64,000 bases of DNA. Source: Coriaria nepalensis (taxonomy: Eukaryota > Streptophyta > Magnoliopsida > Cucurbitales > Coriariaceae). The stretch is from contig CP114484.1 of assembly GCA_027186245.1 (NCBI GenBank), positions 9,806,001 to 9,870,000 of the forward strand, read 5' to 3'. This document shows, piece by piece, positions 13,014 through 24,429 of the stretch (its first letter is position 1; every line of letters starts with the position of its first letter). Position numbers and translations under genes: made by a program. The notes beneath the pieces are model-generated. The model made no database searches and was not told where the DNA came from. It was given only the letters and a program-made list of their open reading frames with translations.

Positions 13014-14759
13014 ATGTGGAGGCGCTGTTTTATCAACAATTTTGGTTCAAGGTTTTTTCTCTTACCACCATCTAGCCCTCGAATGCTTCCTGGTACTCTC
13101 TCTCTCTCTCTCTCGTATACTATAAGTCTATATCTCGTATCATCTGTAATACGCTGTAGTAATTTCCTTAGATTAGGCGGTTGAATTTGTATAATTCTGT
13201 TTCAGAAGTGGGATGGATCAGAGCCCAAAGGGATATACCAAGTAAAAGCATTTCTATTGCCAAGTCAGGAAAAATTCAATCACTTAAGAAGTAAGCTTTT
13301 TTTCTCACTCCCACTGACTTTTTTTACTTGCCCAGATGAAAAGAGACACAGTATAGAGTCATTCTGTTCTTGTCATATCTTAGTTTAAAAAAAATTGGTT
13401 TATAGGAAGAAGAGGTTGGATGAAGTATGTCTAGAGAGGTTCCAGCAATACAGCAGAACCTTCATACAGTCATGGATCTTACAAGGTAAAGCTCTATCAA
13501 TTTCTATTCAGTCTTAAACCATAAATTCATATATGGTTAATTTATGTGGTGCAGGCAAAGTGTTTGTTGATGGGAAGGTGGTTAATAAAGCCGGAACACC
13601 CGTCTCTGAAAAATCTATTGTAGAGATAAAGGCTGAAGTTCCAAAATATGTATGTAGGTGATTACTTACATACCTTTTAACACAATCCCTTTCTCCACCT
13701 TTAGGAAAACTTTCAATACCTTAGTGATTTAGGCTTAGACTTGTATTACCAAGATAGTTAATCTTTTCTTCCTATTTAATTCTAGAGCTGGATACAAGCT
13801 AGAAGCTGGCATTGAACAGTTAGGTGTAGAAGTTTCTGGAAAAGTAGCTCTCGATTCTGGTCTATCCACCGGAGGGTTTACTGATTGTTTGCTTCAATAT
13901 GGAGCTTCATTTGTTTACGGAATTGATGTGGGTTATGGTCAGGTAATAATAATACAGATTCAAAGACCCGATTGATGATTGTAATATGTTATCTTCATCT
14001 TTATTGATAATTCTTTCCTGAAAAATCAATGCTCATAGGTTGCTGATAAAATTAGAAGGGATGATCGTGTTTGTGTAATAGAACGGACGAATTTGAGATA
14101 CCTTTCTGAACTTCCCCAGAAAGTCGATTTGGTAACTTTGGACCTCTCTTTCATCTCTATACTCTTGGTAAGTAATGCAACATTATGTTTAATATTTCAT
14201 CAAACTGGAACTCTTAACTCTAATACTCTCTGTATATGGAGATAAGCATTGAAATTGTTTCTGTCTATTACTTAAGGTCATGCCTGCTGTAGTCAATTTA
14301 ATGACAGAAGAGGCTACTTTAGTTACATTAGTCAAACCACAGTTTGAAGCTCACAGATCACAAGTAAGAAGCTCAAAAGCTAACTACATTAAATTTGATT
14401 AGAAACTCTCTAGAATATGGCAAGTTCATTTTCGACAGTTATTCAATATACCTCGACAGTTATTCAATATACCACTTGTTTCTTGACTTCTTATGTGTAG
14501 GTAGGAGGCGGGGGAATAGTGAGAGATCCTGCAGTTCATCAAGAGGTATTCAATTTGTAAAACTTGCTGAAATCTTTAGTTTTGAACTTGCTGAAATCTG
14601 GTTACTGTGTAGGTTTTGGAGAAGATCATAAAAGGGGTGGAGAATTTTGGATTTTGCACCAAAGGTTGGATTGAGTCGCCTCTGAAAGGAGCCGAGGGTA
14701 ATACCGAATTCCTAGCTTGCTTTGTCCGAACCGCGGAGAAAAAAATGCTCCCTGATTGA
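13014..14759 (+). CDS. TlyA-family S4/FtsJ-like rRNA methyltransferase (plant hemolysin-A-related protein)
   Basis: Nine exons (13014-13092, 13206-13290, 13406-13485, 13555-13657, 13786-13942, 14039-14167, 14277-14363, 14501-14545, 14613-14759) join to 303 residues with no internal stop. An N-terminal Arg/Phe-rich stretch ([16 protein letters not shown]) looks like an organelle-targeting peptide. An S4 RNA-binding segment follows, with KKKRLDEVC and [14 protein letters not shown]. The FtsJ-like SAM-binding fold carries the TlyA signature [17 protein letters not shown] and YGIDVGYGQ, then [13 protein letters not shown] (motif with D) and [12 protein letters not shown] (motif with K). Bacterial TlyA 2'-O-methylates rRNA, and the old hemolysin label does not reflect that chemistry. 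Plant members are presumed mitochondrial or plastid; the target here is not known. Confidence 0.93.
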
Positions 14760-15470
14760 CTTCTGGAATGATAATACAGAAATTACCAAAGAAGGAAAAA
14801 AAAAAAAAACCTTGTACTCATATAGTATAAGAACACTAAATACAAGGTTAAGGGTGATATTCTTTCATTTTTGTACTATATCACCTACATATACACTATT
14901 TATTTGATCCATTTAGTCAACGAAGGACTCTGTACTTATTATGAGTTGTCCTTACGCATGTTTATCAAGCAATAAAGGCCGTTCGATCTCAATCTAACGG
15001 TATTTGATGCTACTATGTATATTGTCCTTTCCTTGAATTGGGTTGGTTTGGTTCAGACATTTTTAAATGTCAGTTTAGGTCTCAATTTAAGTTTTAGTTA
15101 ACAAATTTCAATTATCAATAACTCGCCTAAATGAAAATTCAGTTATTAAAATAAGAAAATCTTGCCTTGCATTATTTTTCTAATAAATAAAATTATATTA
15201 TGATATGATTTTATTTATCATATTATAAAATTAACATATGAATTATACTCGATAAACTCGATAAAATAAAATTATCGTTATTTATTTATTTATTTATTTT
15301 CAATATTAAAACGTCAGTTTAATTACCGATAATTTGGACTAACTAACAACGGCAAATATAAATTAAGAAAACGCAAACTGTAAAGTGGTCATAAAGCAAG
15401 AGCGCGAATGGTCAAAAAAGTGTCCATGTGAGAACATGTAGATTTTTTGCAGAGAATAATTGCTCAAGCC
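14760..15470. other. Spacer between the TlyA-like gene and the FRIGIDA-like gene
   Basis: 3' UTR of the methyltransferase gene followed by AT-rich DNA with a TTTA run near 15281-15298. The pyrimidine-rich stretch from about 15470 is the FRIGIDA-like leader. I see no gene. Confidence 0.5.
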
Positions 15471-15682
15471 AATCATCTTTCCCTTTTAGCTCAGCATCCC
15501 GACTTCTATCTCTTTCTCTTTTTGATTCTACTCTCTTCCCTTACCCTCTCTTCCGCTTTGATCTCTCACTTCTCCACACGGAGATGCCATTTCTGATACG
15601 CCACCTCACACTAAATCCTCTTACACTAAGGTTTAGCAAGCTTAAGGAGTAATTTTGGGTTCAACCACTGAATTCGATATAG
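15471..15682 (+). promoter_or_regulatory. Probable 5' UTR exon of the FRIGIDA-like gene
   Basis: A pyrimidine-rich leader ends at GATATAG before the donor GTACAAAC. Its last 30 bases resemble the end of the MUSTANG-like leader exon (about 9127-9160); see findings. Acceptor candidates lie at about 16450 (CCTGCAG) and 16467 (CATCTAG) before the ATG at 16477. Confidence 0.45.
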
Positions 15683-16476
15683 GTACAAACAACTACCAAA
15701 ACCCTAACTTTTCTTCTTGTTATTTTGTTATTATGATCATATGTGTTATGGGTTTCTGTTTGGTGGCTGAGAAAGTGTAGGAAATATGAGATTTTTGAAG
15801 TTTTGGTATTGTTAGTTTTGGTTTAAGTTGAAGATTGGTAGTTGCTGATTTTAAGATCTGATTCGCTCCATCTTAAGAAATAGAGGCTTTGAGCTGTTAA
15901 TTCTGCCTAAAATGGTACTTTGAGCTTAATCTATGGTCGTGTGCTGGTTAATTAAGATTCTGCATTCTTAATTTTTCATGTTTCCAGCTTGTGGTAAAGG
16001 AAGAAGATACTATGTAATCTTTTTTCAGCTGGATCATGGATGTGTTTGAAGTGATGAAAAACACAATTAAGTGAGACAGGTGATTTTTTTTTTTTTTTTT
16101 GGTTCGTGTATCCTTTTTGGGGAAATGTGTACATAATAGAGAAAGCCCGTAAGCGAAGAGAAAACTGAATTTAGTAGTGTATGCCCACGACCCACAATAA
16201 GGATATTTTTTTTAGTCAAATGAGATACTGAAAAGGTATTACCAAAACGGGAAAGGGATTTGATATTATTGGACGTAATTTAGACTTTGACATCTTCTTT
16301 AATCATTCTCTCCATGGATCCATAATAGGATCTTTTGAATGACTTACATTTGGCTGTGAAATATGGTTTCATTCTGAGTAGTTTATTGAATGACTTACAT
16401 GATTCAGCTTTCGTGATCAACATTATTCTCGTCGCTGCTCAACATCCTGCAGTCTATCTCATCTAGCTTCACTGCC

Positions 16477-18428
16477 ATGGAAGATACCCAATCAGTTGCT
16501 ACTCTTATAGACTCTACAACCTCTAAGATACAGCAACTTCAGAAAGCATTTGCTGAACTAGAAAGCCACAGAGCAGTAACCCTTAACTTCAAATGGAAAG
16601 AACTTGAAGCACATTTCCATGGGCTAGAGAAATCCCTGAAAAGGCGTTTCCACGAGCTGGAGGACCAAGAAAAAGAGTATGAAATCAAAACCATGAAAGC
16701 CAGAGAAATACTGGTCAAGCGTGAAGCAGCTATTGTGGCCAAGGAGGAAGCTTCACTAGAGAGACTCCAAGAGAAGAGAGATGCTGCTGTATTTGCCATT
16801 GCTAATACTAGAGAGAAGCACATGAAGATACCTTCAATGGATGACCATGCTGATGCCGCTGAAGAAAGCCTTGATGAGGAACCAAGTGCTGAAGATAAAC
16901 CACCAGATTCCACGCCTGTTGAATCTAACGTTGAAGACTTGAAAGATTCTTCTGAAGATGTTATTATTTCGAGGGTTAAGTCTTATCCCGAGTTAGTAAA
17001 ACTATGTAAAGAGATGGATTCTACTGGGCTTCACAAATTCATATCTGACAACCGTAAGAATCTTTCCACCATTAGAGAGGAGATTCCATTCGCACTGAGA
17101 GCTGCATCTAACCCTGCCCGATTAGTTCTGGACTCTTTGGAAGACTTTTACAATGGTGAAGAAGCAAACCTGGATTCAAAGAAGGATTCAAACCTATTGG
17201 GATTGCGTAGAAGTTGTATCATGCTTATGGAGTGTTTAACCGTCTTGTTGTCTAATATGGATCCTGTATCTGCTTCTGATGTGATTTCTGGGGATATGAA
17301 GAAACAAGCAAAGCGAATTGCTGAGGAGTGGAAACCAAGGTTGGAAGCTCTTGATGTAGATGCTAGCAATGGCAACTCCTTAGAGGCTCATGCTTTTCTC
17401 CAACTCCTAGCCACTTTTGGTATTGTTTCTGATTTTGATGAAGAAGAGTTGTTTAGGCTTGTTCCCATGGTTTCACGTCGTCGCCAAATTGCTGATTTGT
17501 GCCGTTCACTTGGGTTGTCTAGTAAAATGCCAGGTTTGTCTTCATTGGTCTATAAGATCACATTTTTCCCTTACAATAAAGGGTGATTAGATGATTCTTT
17601 AGATTAATTCAATTCTGCTTTCTGTGCTATTGATTCTGTTTATCTCCTACAGTTCAGTGCTTATTGATTGGTTTCTGCAGGTGTGATTGAAGTATTGGTA
17701 AATAGTGGAAGACCAATTGATGCAGTAAACTTGTCTTCTGCATTTGGACTTATAGAGCAATTCCCTCCCGTGCCTTTTTTGAAATCTTACCTAAAGGAGG
17801 CAAAGAAAGCTTCTTCACCATGCAAACCAGGAAACACATACCCCCCTGCACAGGTTGTTCTCCATTGAGTAAATGTATATGCTTGGTGATACTGGGGTTG
17901 AGCTAAATGTTAACATAATTGGGTTTGAACAAAACATGCTTAATGATTTGTCATTTGATACACTTACTCTTTTTGTGTCAGAATGATTTTAACGAAAGAG
18001 AACTAAGTGCCCTCAAGGCGGTGATAAAGTGCGTTGAAGAGCATAAGCTGGAGGAGCAGTATCCCTTGGACCCACTCCAGAAGCGGCTTGTCCAGCTGGA
18101 GAAGGCCAAGGCAGACAAGAAGAGGGTGACTGAACCGGCCAGGCCTCAGCCCAAGAGGCCCCGAGCAAGTGGATATGGCCCAACGGGAGCCCGTTTTGCC
18201 ACTCCTATGAATGTTGCTGACAAGAATACAATCATCTACCCTCACCCTCGGGTTACTGAGAGGTATGCTCCGGCCCACTACTCTTATGTTTACCCTGCTG
18301 GACCTGGTGGGCCCACTGAACCAGCCCATTGCACTACTTTTATTGGCTCCCCTGGCACTTACAACATTTCTCCTGCGCACAGAAACTACTTTGGGTACCA
18401 TCATCAACCTGCCCCATATCTTCACTAG
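16477..18428 (+). CDS. FRL3: FRIGIDA-like protein, FRL3 type
   Basis: Three coding exons (16477-17533, 17681-17853, 17982-18428) join to 558 residues, the usual FRL3 length. The N-terminus (MEDTQSVATLIDSTTSKIQQ) and a long coiled coil (about 15-115) match FRL3 rather than the FRL4 group. An acidic linker leads to the Frigida domain (about 165-440: SYPELVKLCKEMDSTGLHKF, then NPARLVLDSLEDFY). The C-terminus is Pro/Tyr-rich after the basic KKRVTEPARPQPKRPRASGYG segment. FRIGIDA itself acts in the FRI complex that raises FLC expression; FRL1 and FRL2 work in that pathway, while the role of the FRL3 clade is less clear. A 5' UTR exon probably ends at 15682 (TATAG then GTACAA), giving a leader intron of nearly 0.8 kb. 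Confidence 0.95.
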
Positions 18429-19280
18429 TGAATGATGATATGAAGATGGGGCCTAGTTAAGAGGAGTTTTTAACTATTAGTCTTTGACCCTTCTTGATGT
18501 TCAAGTATATGACTGAAGTAAAATGGATGGTTCTAGAATTTCTAATATCTTGTAACTGTTTGGGGATGGAACGACGAACAGACGACTTGGCATATGTGTA
18601 ACTAGATATTTGATCCCTCTAATCTGTTTTATCTAATGCTGCACTCTGCTTTCATTGTGTACGTAAGGATATATTAATTTAGTTTAATGCTTAATTTCCT
18701 ATATAATCCGCCTTACAGTCACTATTTGTTAACTTAATCCTGTCGCCTTTCCCTAATGGCACCATGCCTCTACGTGGGAAGTATATGTTAAGTCTTCGCA
18801 TGACATTTTGGAGTTTGAAATGGGGTTTGGATTTGCTCTCATAAAAAGAGGATCTTTGATACTGGTTTCACAGCAAACTTATGGCCAGGTATATAATAAT
18901 TGGATGGCAGAGGGTCTTCGCCGGGTCTTATCATGGATTGGGAGTACAGGTTTCCCCAAGTTGACTGTGACTTGGATGCCGCCTTTGTTATTGATTAGAA
19001 GTTCTTGTCGTTCTTTATTCTTTTGGGATGAATAATAATATTATTGAGGGAGAATTTCTTGGACGAATTTATCTCAGTACTTAATGTATAATATATTGGT
19101 GTAAAGTTGATTTATATTGTTCAGATAGATCGGTGACATGCTTTACAAGTTTATCTTATTCAAGATAGGCTACATTGATTGTTGAGACGAGAGTTGAGAT
19201 AGGAGTGAAATTGTACCTTGGTTCACCACCTATCTCAAAGGCAGCATGAGTGGAGATTTCCTATCCAATATGTAGGCTTC
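18429..19280. other. 3' region of the FRIGIDA-like gene and spacer
   Basis: 3' UTR and intergenic DNA. A 75-codon frame at 18808-19035 has no family resemblance and no splice partner, so I do not call it. Nothing else is seen. Confidence 0.45.
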
Positions 19281-19284
19281 TAAT

Positions 19285-20175
19285 GTATATTTTTATTTTT
19301 ATTTTTCTATTATATTAATTTATTATTTTTATTTTGATTCAAATTATATTTTTTTTTCTTTAAAAAAAATGAAAAAATACATGAAAAAAGAAAAAGAAAT
19401 CATGGAAAAAAATGGATTAGAATAATTAAGATTTTTTTGTAAGTAAAATCGCTCTTCGAATCCGATTTATTTGTAAGATATTCAAATCGAATCAAATATT
19501 TATGAAAAATCCGATCGGAATGATTCTATTCTTCCTCACAAAAAACCCAATCATATAAATCCGGTTCATCTTTTACATTAAGAGATATTCTTGAACTTGA
19601 AAAGGAAAAGGAAAAAGAAGAATAAATGAAGAATTTGATTCTCTTTTTTTTTTTTTTTTTTTGGGTTCAAGAACACCTCTTAACATAAAAAATGAACCAG
19701 ATCAATCTGATTGAGTTTTTTGTGAGGAAGAATGAAATCAATCCGATCGAATTTCTTACGAATACTTAATTCGATTTGGATATATCGTGAGTAAATCCGA
19801 TTTGAATGAAAGATTTTACTCGCAAAAAAGTTGAATTATTATAATCCATTTTTCCCTATAAACCAAAACATAATTTCTTTCTTCTTTTTTTTTCACTAAT
19901 TTTTTCATTTTTTCAAAGGAAAAAAGAAATTTTAAATTAAAAGGGGAGAAAAGTATAAATAATGAAGGATAAAAAATAGTAATAAATATATCTTTTTGAT
20001 GATATGGCATATCATATTAATGTGTCATGCTATTGTCGGTGGCTTGAAAATTATTAAAGACTAAAAAGTCTTATTTAAATTATATATAAACTAAAAAATT
20101 AGTCAGAAATTATATATATATAAATTGGTAAAAGTTAAACTATACATAAAATAAAAGTGTAATTAACCCATATTA
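19285..20175. mobile_element. Long inverted-repeat (foldback-like) element, second copy
   Basis: The left arm (about 19361-19600) and right arm (about 19660-19925) are near reverse complements over roughly 240 bases. Matched blocks include AAATGGATTA...GTAAAATC, CCGATCGGAATGATT..., CTTCCTCACAAAAAAC, and TTCTTGAAC at the inner edge next to a short T-tract loop. The outer right 250 bases (19925-20175) have only weak left-side partners. This outer part matches 7430-7720 of the 6.4-7.7 kb element (GATATGGCAT..., AAAGTCTTATTTAAATTAT, ACTATACATAAAAT). There is no coding capacity. A transcript across it would fold into a long hairpin. Confidence 0.65.
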
Positions 20176-20195
20176 ATATTACATTTTTTTCCCTG

Positions 20196-20215
20196 CCTAA
20201 ACCCTAAACCCTACC
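20196..20215 (+). promoter_or_regulatory. Telo-box-like motif (CTAAACCCTAAACCCTA)
   Basis: Two and a bit tandem units of the plant telomere-type sequence stand alone in an AT-rich spacer, about 0.9 kb before the PARN-like ATG. Short telo-boxes are known cis elements in plant promoters and Polycomb targets, but at this distance the function is uncertain. It may equally be a chance or repair-derived interstitial repeat. Confidence 0.4.
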
Positions 20216-21150
20216 CTTTCCATCTTAATAGAGACTAGATTGGAATATGATGAAATTTAATTCAACTCTTAATTTTTTTCGATAAAGATATTAGAAAAAG
20301 ATTTATAAATTTTTTTATAATAAATTAATTTTAAAATTAATATCAATCTCAATTATTATTATTGAGATTGATATTAATATCGAAACATAAAATATTCCAA
20401 AATTAGATTTCTCGTCATGGGAACCAAAACTTGTTGTCTTACCCCTAATTTTCGGGATGGCTCTTCTCCCGCTTCATCATAGGAGTCCTCTAATTACCTT
20501 TTCCTTTATCCGACCAGAAAGAAAACTATATTTTAGAAACAGTCATTCAAATAAGTGGGAGTAGGCTAGCAGCTATTTAATTAAAAATGATGAGGCATAT
20601 ATTAATATGATAATGTGGTTTCCATAAAAAGCTTATTATAACTAAATATTTAGGCATATTTATATAAGATGCGGTGTGATATATTAAATTTCTTATAATT
20701 ATAATTATAAATATAATATTCTGGATCCGTAATGCCCATATACATATAAAAATATTTTGTTATTATAGACTTGGAAGCCCAAATGCTAATAAACTTGAAA
20801 CCCGGCCCAAAGAAAACATATCTTTCTACAGCCGGGCCCAATTGAAAGAGCTCGCTTTCTTTTGGCCCATAGTTTACTACCTCCTCCCTCTACCTCTCTG
20901 CGAGCGCGCCAACCTTGCACTTCTCTCCTCTCTTCTCTGTATTGTATGTCCTTTCATCCATTTGTAAGTTAATCAATCAAAATCCGCAGTTATTCTTCCA
21001 ATTTCGTCACAATATCCTCAATTTCAGCTAAGCAAATTTCCATGCTCCGATGGTAAAGCTCGATTTTTTATTTCATTCCACGGAAGCTCTGCTGTTTCTT
21101 AGAAGTAAAGAAGATTGAGGGGCGTGGAGGTATCTCTGAATCCGGAAGCG
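20216..21150. other. Spacer and leader upstream of the PARN-like gene
   Basis: AT-rich to about 20780, with an inverted repeat near 20341-20373 (AATATCAATCTCAAT then ATTGAGATTGATATT). It is then less AT-rich and pyrimidine-rich from 20880, which is the probable promoter and 5' UTR. No gene is seen. Confidence 0.5.
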
Positions 21151-23908
21151 ATGAGAAGATTGGCGGTGGCGCAGTGGCGGAAAAAACTTCCCAGTAGTAG
21201 TAACAAGGCGGCAGCCAATAAATGGAGCGTCAAGCAAGTGAACAAGTCCAATTTCTCAGAGTGCTTGGACGAATTTCAGAAACGTGTCTCAGATTCAGAC
21301 TTTGTGGCAGTTTCCATGCAATATACGGGTTCCTTTAGGTCTAACTCACACTGGCAGAGTGTGCTTTCCTTTGATACGCCGCTCACCGCCTATTGCAAGG
21401 CCAAGTACGCCGCCGAGAGCTTCCAGATACTTCACTTGGCCCTCTGCCCCTTCTCCATTAGGGCTTCCAATAAGCTCGTAGCATATCCGTAAGTTCTTCT
21501 GCAATGAAATTTTCTTTTCTTTTTGTTGTTGTTGTTGTTGTTTTATTTTTTTAATTATTTCATTCGGTGCAGATTTAACTTCCATTTATTCCCTCGGGAT
21601 GAACTGAAAATGGGGATGCCATCTTATAGCTTTTCATGTCATTCATCTTATTTAACGTCCATGGCTCGTCAAGGCTTCGATTTTAATGCTTGCATATATG
21701 ATGGTAAGGTAAGCTTCTATATTGGATTGGATTCTTCTTTGTACTTCATATTCTCTTCCTTTCACTGGAGGTTCTTCTTAGGACTACCTATTTACTCTTG
21801 CTGCATTTTCCTATACTTTACCGTTGACAGTTTGTCTTTCCCTTCTTCTATCTGATAATGAAAGATAGAAGGGGATGGAAATTTGTTATAATGAGATTAA
21901 TAAATCTCGAGCATATAGTCTGTAATCTAGAAAGCCATTTATTTCATTAAGGATGGTTTGGGAATCGGCTTAATCTGTATGTATATCTGGATTGTGTTTT
22001 CTTACCTTGGGCTTCTCTTTCTCTCTCTCTTCTCTCTCTTTTTCTGTCTTTTTAACGACTTTATAGGCATATCTTACTTATCTAGAGCACAAGAATCTGT
22101 AGCTAAAGTTCGAATGGGAAATCCAAGACTTTGTACTCCCATTACAAAAGGTTCTACGCCTGCTACCGTTGCTGACACAGTTTTCACTGAAAGGGTTAAA
22201 TCACGAGTGAAGTATTGGAGAGATGCATGTAACAATAGCAACAGGACGAATGGTAAGAGAAAAAATTGCCTGCCGCATGCCCTTTGTATTATATTTCCAT
22301 GCATTTTTTCCCTGATTATTATTATTTATCTTCTTACTCTGTGATTAGAGGCCCTGCTGGGATCCCTAAGGAAGCTCATTTTGGGGAGCGAGCATTACGG
22401 TACAAGACCATGCATGAACATAGAAGTTTGCAGTGAACGCCAAAGGCAGCTTGTATTAGAGGTCTACTGTTCTTTATCTCTTTCAACTTATCTTTGCTTT
22501 TTTGCTTCTGCAGATGATTAGTTATCAGTTTTCATATTTATTTATTCTGGCTTCTTCAGATGTTGGGCGAGTTTTTCGAGGACATAGTTCCTTTATTAAT
22601 CCCAGCAAAGGGTGGAGGAATCCAGGCAGTCTGTGTTGTTTTGACAACTTCCAAAATGGACAAGGATGTGTTAGAGGTACTCTCTAGATAGTATCGGATG
22701 TTCTCTAATTAAATAATGTATGTTCAAATGTTGTGAAAATTTGTGTATAAAGAACTGATTCTAATTTGATAGAGAGAGATCCTAAACACTGAAGAGGAGG
22801 AGAACAAAAGAGTCTGTGGTTTTCGAGAGGTGATTGATATGATCTCTGCTTCACAGAAACCTGTTGTCTCCTACAATACTCTTGATGGTATATTTCTAAA
22901 GAATGTGTATTTCTCATTCTCTTCAGTTTCCTAGACTAGCGATTTTTCTCTTCCGCCTCTTCAATTTAGTTAAGATTCTAATTTCATATCCTTACCTGTT
23001 CCAGATTTTACATTTATTCATTCGGGATTCATCGGGCCCTTACCTCTTACACTTGATGAATTTTCTTGCTCCTTGCATTCGGTATTCCCACATGTGCTTG
23101 ATGTCAGCCAGTTAATGAGGGAGAGAAAACTTACCAATATGGACGCGGCACTTTCCTACTTGAATAATAATTTCTTTGCACCTATTGACATAGAAACTCC
23201 AGAACAAGGTTGGTTTGGTAAAAATATCCCATAATTTTTCTTTGATTTCTTGTATCTAACTTCCAATTGCATCTGTATCAGTTCTTCAGATTATATTCAT
23301 GTTTTGTGTGATGTTGTTTTTCAGCTACAACAAATGAAACCAAGACTCATGGGCACAACGTTATAAAGGTATGCCATCTATTTGCAAAGTTCTGCTCAGC
23401 TCTGAAAATAAACCCAAGTGATATGCTCGAATATGATGGCAAGCATTTGGGTCTGGTTCTTGAAGAATCGGATGATGAGGTGAAGGTTTGGACCAAGAGT
23501 AGAACAAAAGTGAGCGCAGATCATGTGGTCATTCTATGGGGATTCAGAGGTGAAATGACTGCTCCTCTGCTCAAGACATTACTCCACGGGTCCCATGATG
23601 TTTTCAACGATGAATTTGATGTCCGGCCTGTGGACAAGAATTGTGCCATTGTTGTCTTCCAAAAACCAGGTTTGAGTGAAAAGCTTTTATATGCACTGAG
23701 TAGCGAGGAAATGCCGGAATCTTTGAAGGAAGTGGTGGCCTCTCAAGGGCTTAGAGCAGGATCTTATGAGACTTACAAGAGAGCCTGTACACACAGTTTA
23801 TGGGAGACGGATCTAGCCGAGGCTCTAGACAGAGCCTCTGACTTGCTCGATGTCAAGACAAGTCAATCGATAACTCATGAAGATTTATTGTTTCCAGTGA
23901 CTAGTTAA
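21151..23908 (+). CDS. PARN-like CAF1-family protein (poly(A)-specific ribonuclease PARN-like), catalytic acids lost
   Basis: Eight exons (21151-21488, 21573-21703, 22067-22252, 22349-22461, 22560-22676, 22773-22887, 23005-23208, 23325-23908) join to 595 residues. The ATG at 21151 is the first in frame after a stop at 21106; it gives an Arg-rich, mitochondrial-like N-terminus (MRRLAVAQWRKKLP). Family blocks are clear: KQVNKSNFSECLDEF, YNFHLFPRDEL-like PFNFHLFPRDELKMGMPSYSFSC, GFDFNACIYDGISYLSRAQE, VVSYNTLDDFTFIHSGFIGPLP. PARN is a DEDD deadenylase, but here the D-x-E pair is replaced by S55 and Q57 (FVAVSMQYTG) and the last acid by I415 (HGHNVIKV); only D334 remains. The fold is likely kept while hydrolysis is doubtful. 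The close plant homologue (At3g25430 from memory) carries the PARN-like name. Confidence 0.92.
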
Positions 23909-24429
23909 CTGAATAAGTCGTAGTTGGTTTTCTAGTTTCTTCATTTTCTAGTTTGCATCATGATTTTGGATATTTTTTCTTATGATATAAAATTTTATTG
24001 CGTAGTTTTCTTATGGTAATTCAATCAATATTCAGGAACTCAAATCAAGTTACAGTTAAAAGCTTAGAAAATGTTGTATTAATCTCATTTCAATGAATTG
24101 GCTAAAATGGAAACTGTGTTTACGAATTGACGTTTTAACCAAACGTCATTTGGGCAGAGAGACAGAGACAGACTGAACAGCTGAGGATGGCAAGTTGGCG
24201 GACAGAAAGTAAGAGATCGTCATTTTTTCAAACTTGAGCGCGGCCCCGATCTCAAGGAGAGAGAAAAACTGATAAAAGAAAGAAAAAGGCGGGACCCGCC
24301 AGCCAAAAAGAGCTGCACTGGCGACTGACCTCCATGTGAGTGAGAGCAGGGCAACCAGACCCAAGTGAACTGGAATCTCAATGTTCTCCTTATCAGCTTA
24401 GCGATCTTACAAGTTACAACTACTCTCCG
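23909..24429. other. Spacer between the PARN-like and SKU5-like genes
   Basis: 3' UTR of the PARN-like gene, then a short promoter and leader. In the presumed leader I see a start-stop pair (ATGTGA at 24333) and a six-codon upstream frame (ATG at 24380 ending TAG), both before the main ATG at 24430. They matter only if the transcript starts upstream of them. Confidence 0.4.

Noticed and set aside
16539..16913. 124-codon antisense frame inside FRL3
   Set aside because: Ser-rich shadow of the coiled-coil coding strand.
18808..19035. 75-codon frame after FRL3
   Set aside because: No recognisable domain, and it overlaps what looks like 3' non-coding DNA.
20196..20215. True interstitial telomere array
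   Set aside because: Only about two units; too short for more than a telo-box-like motif.
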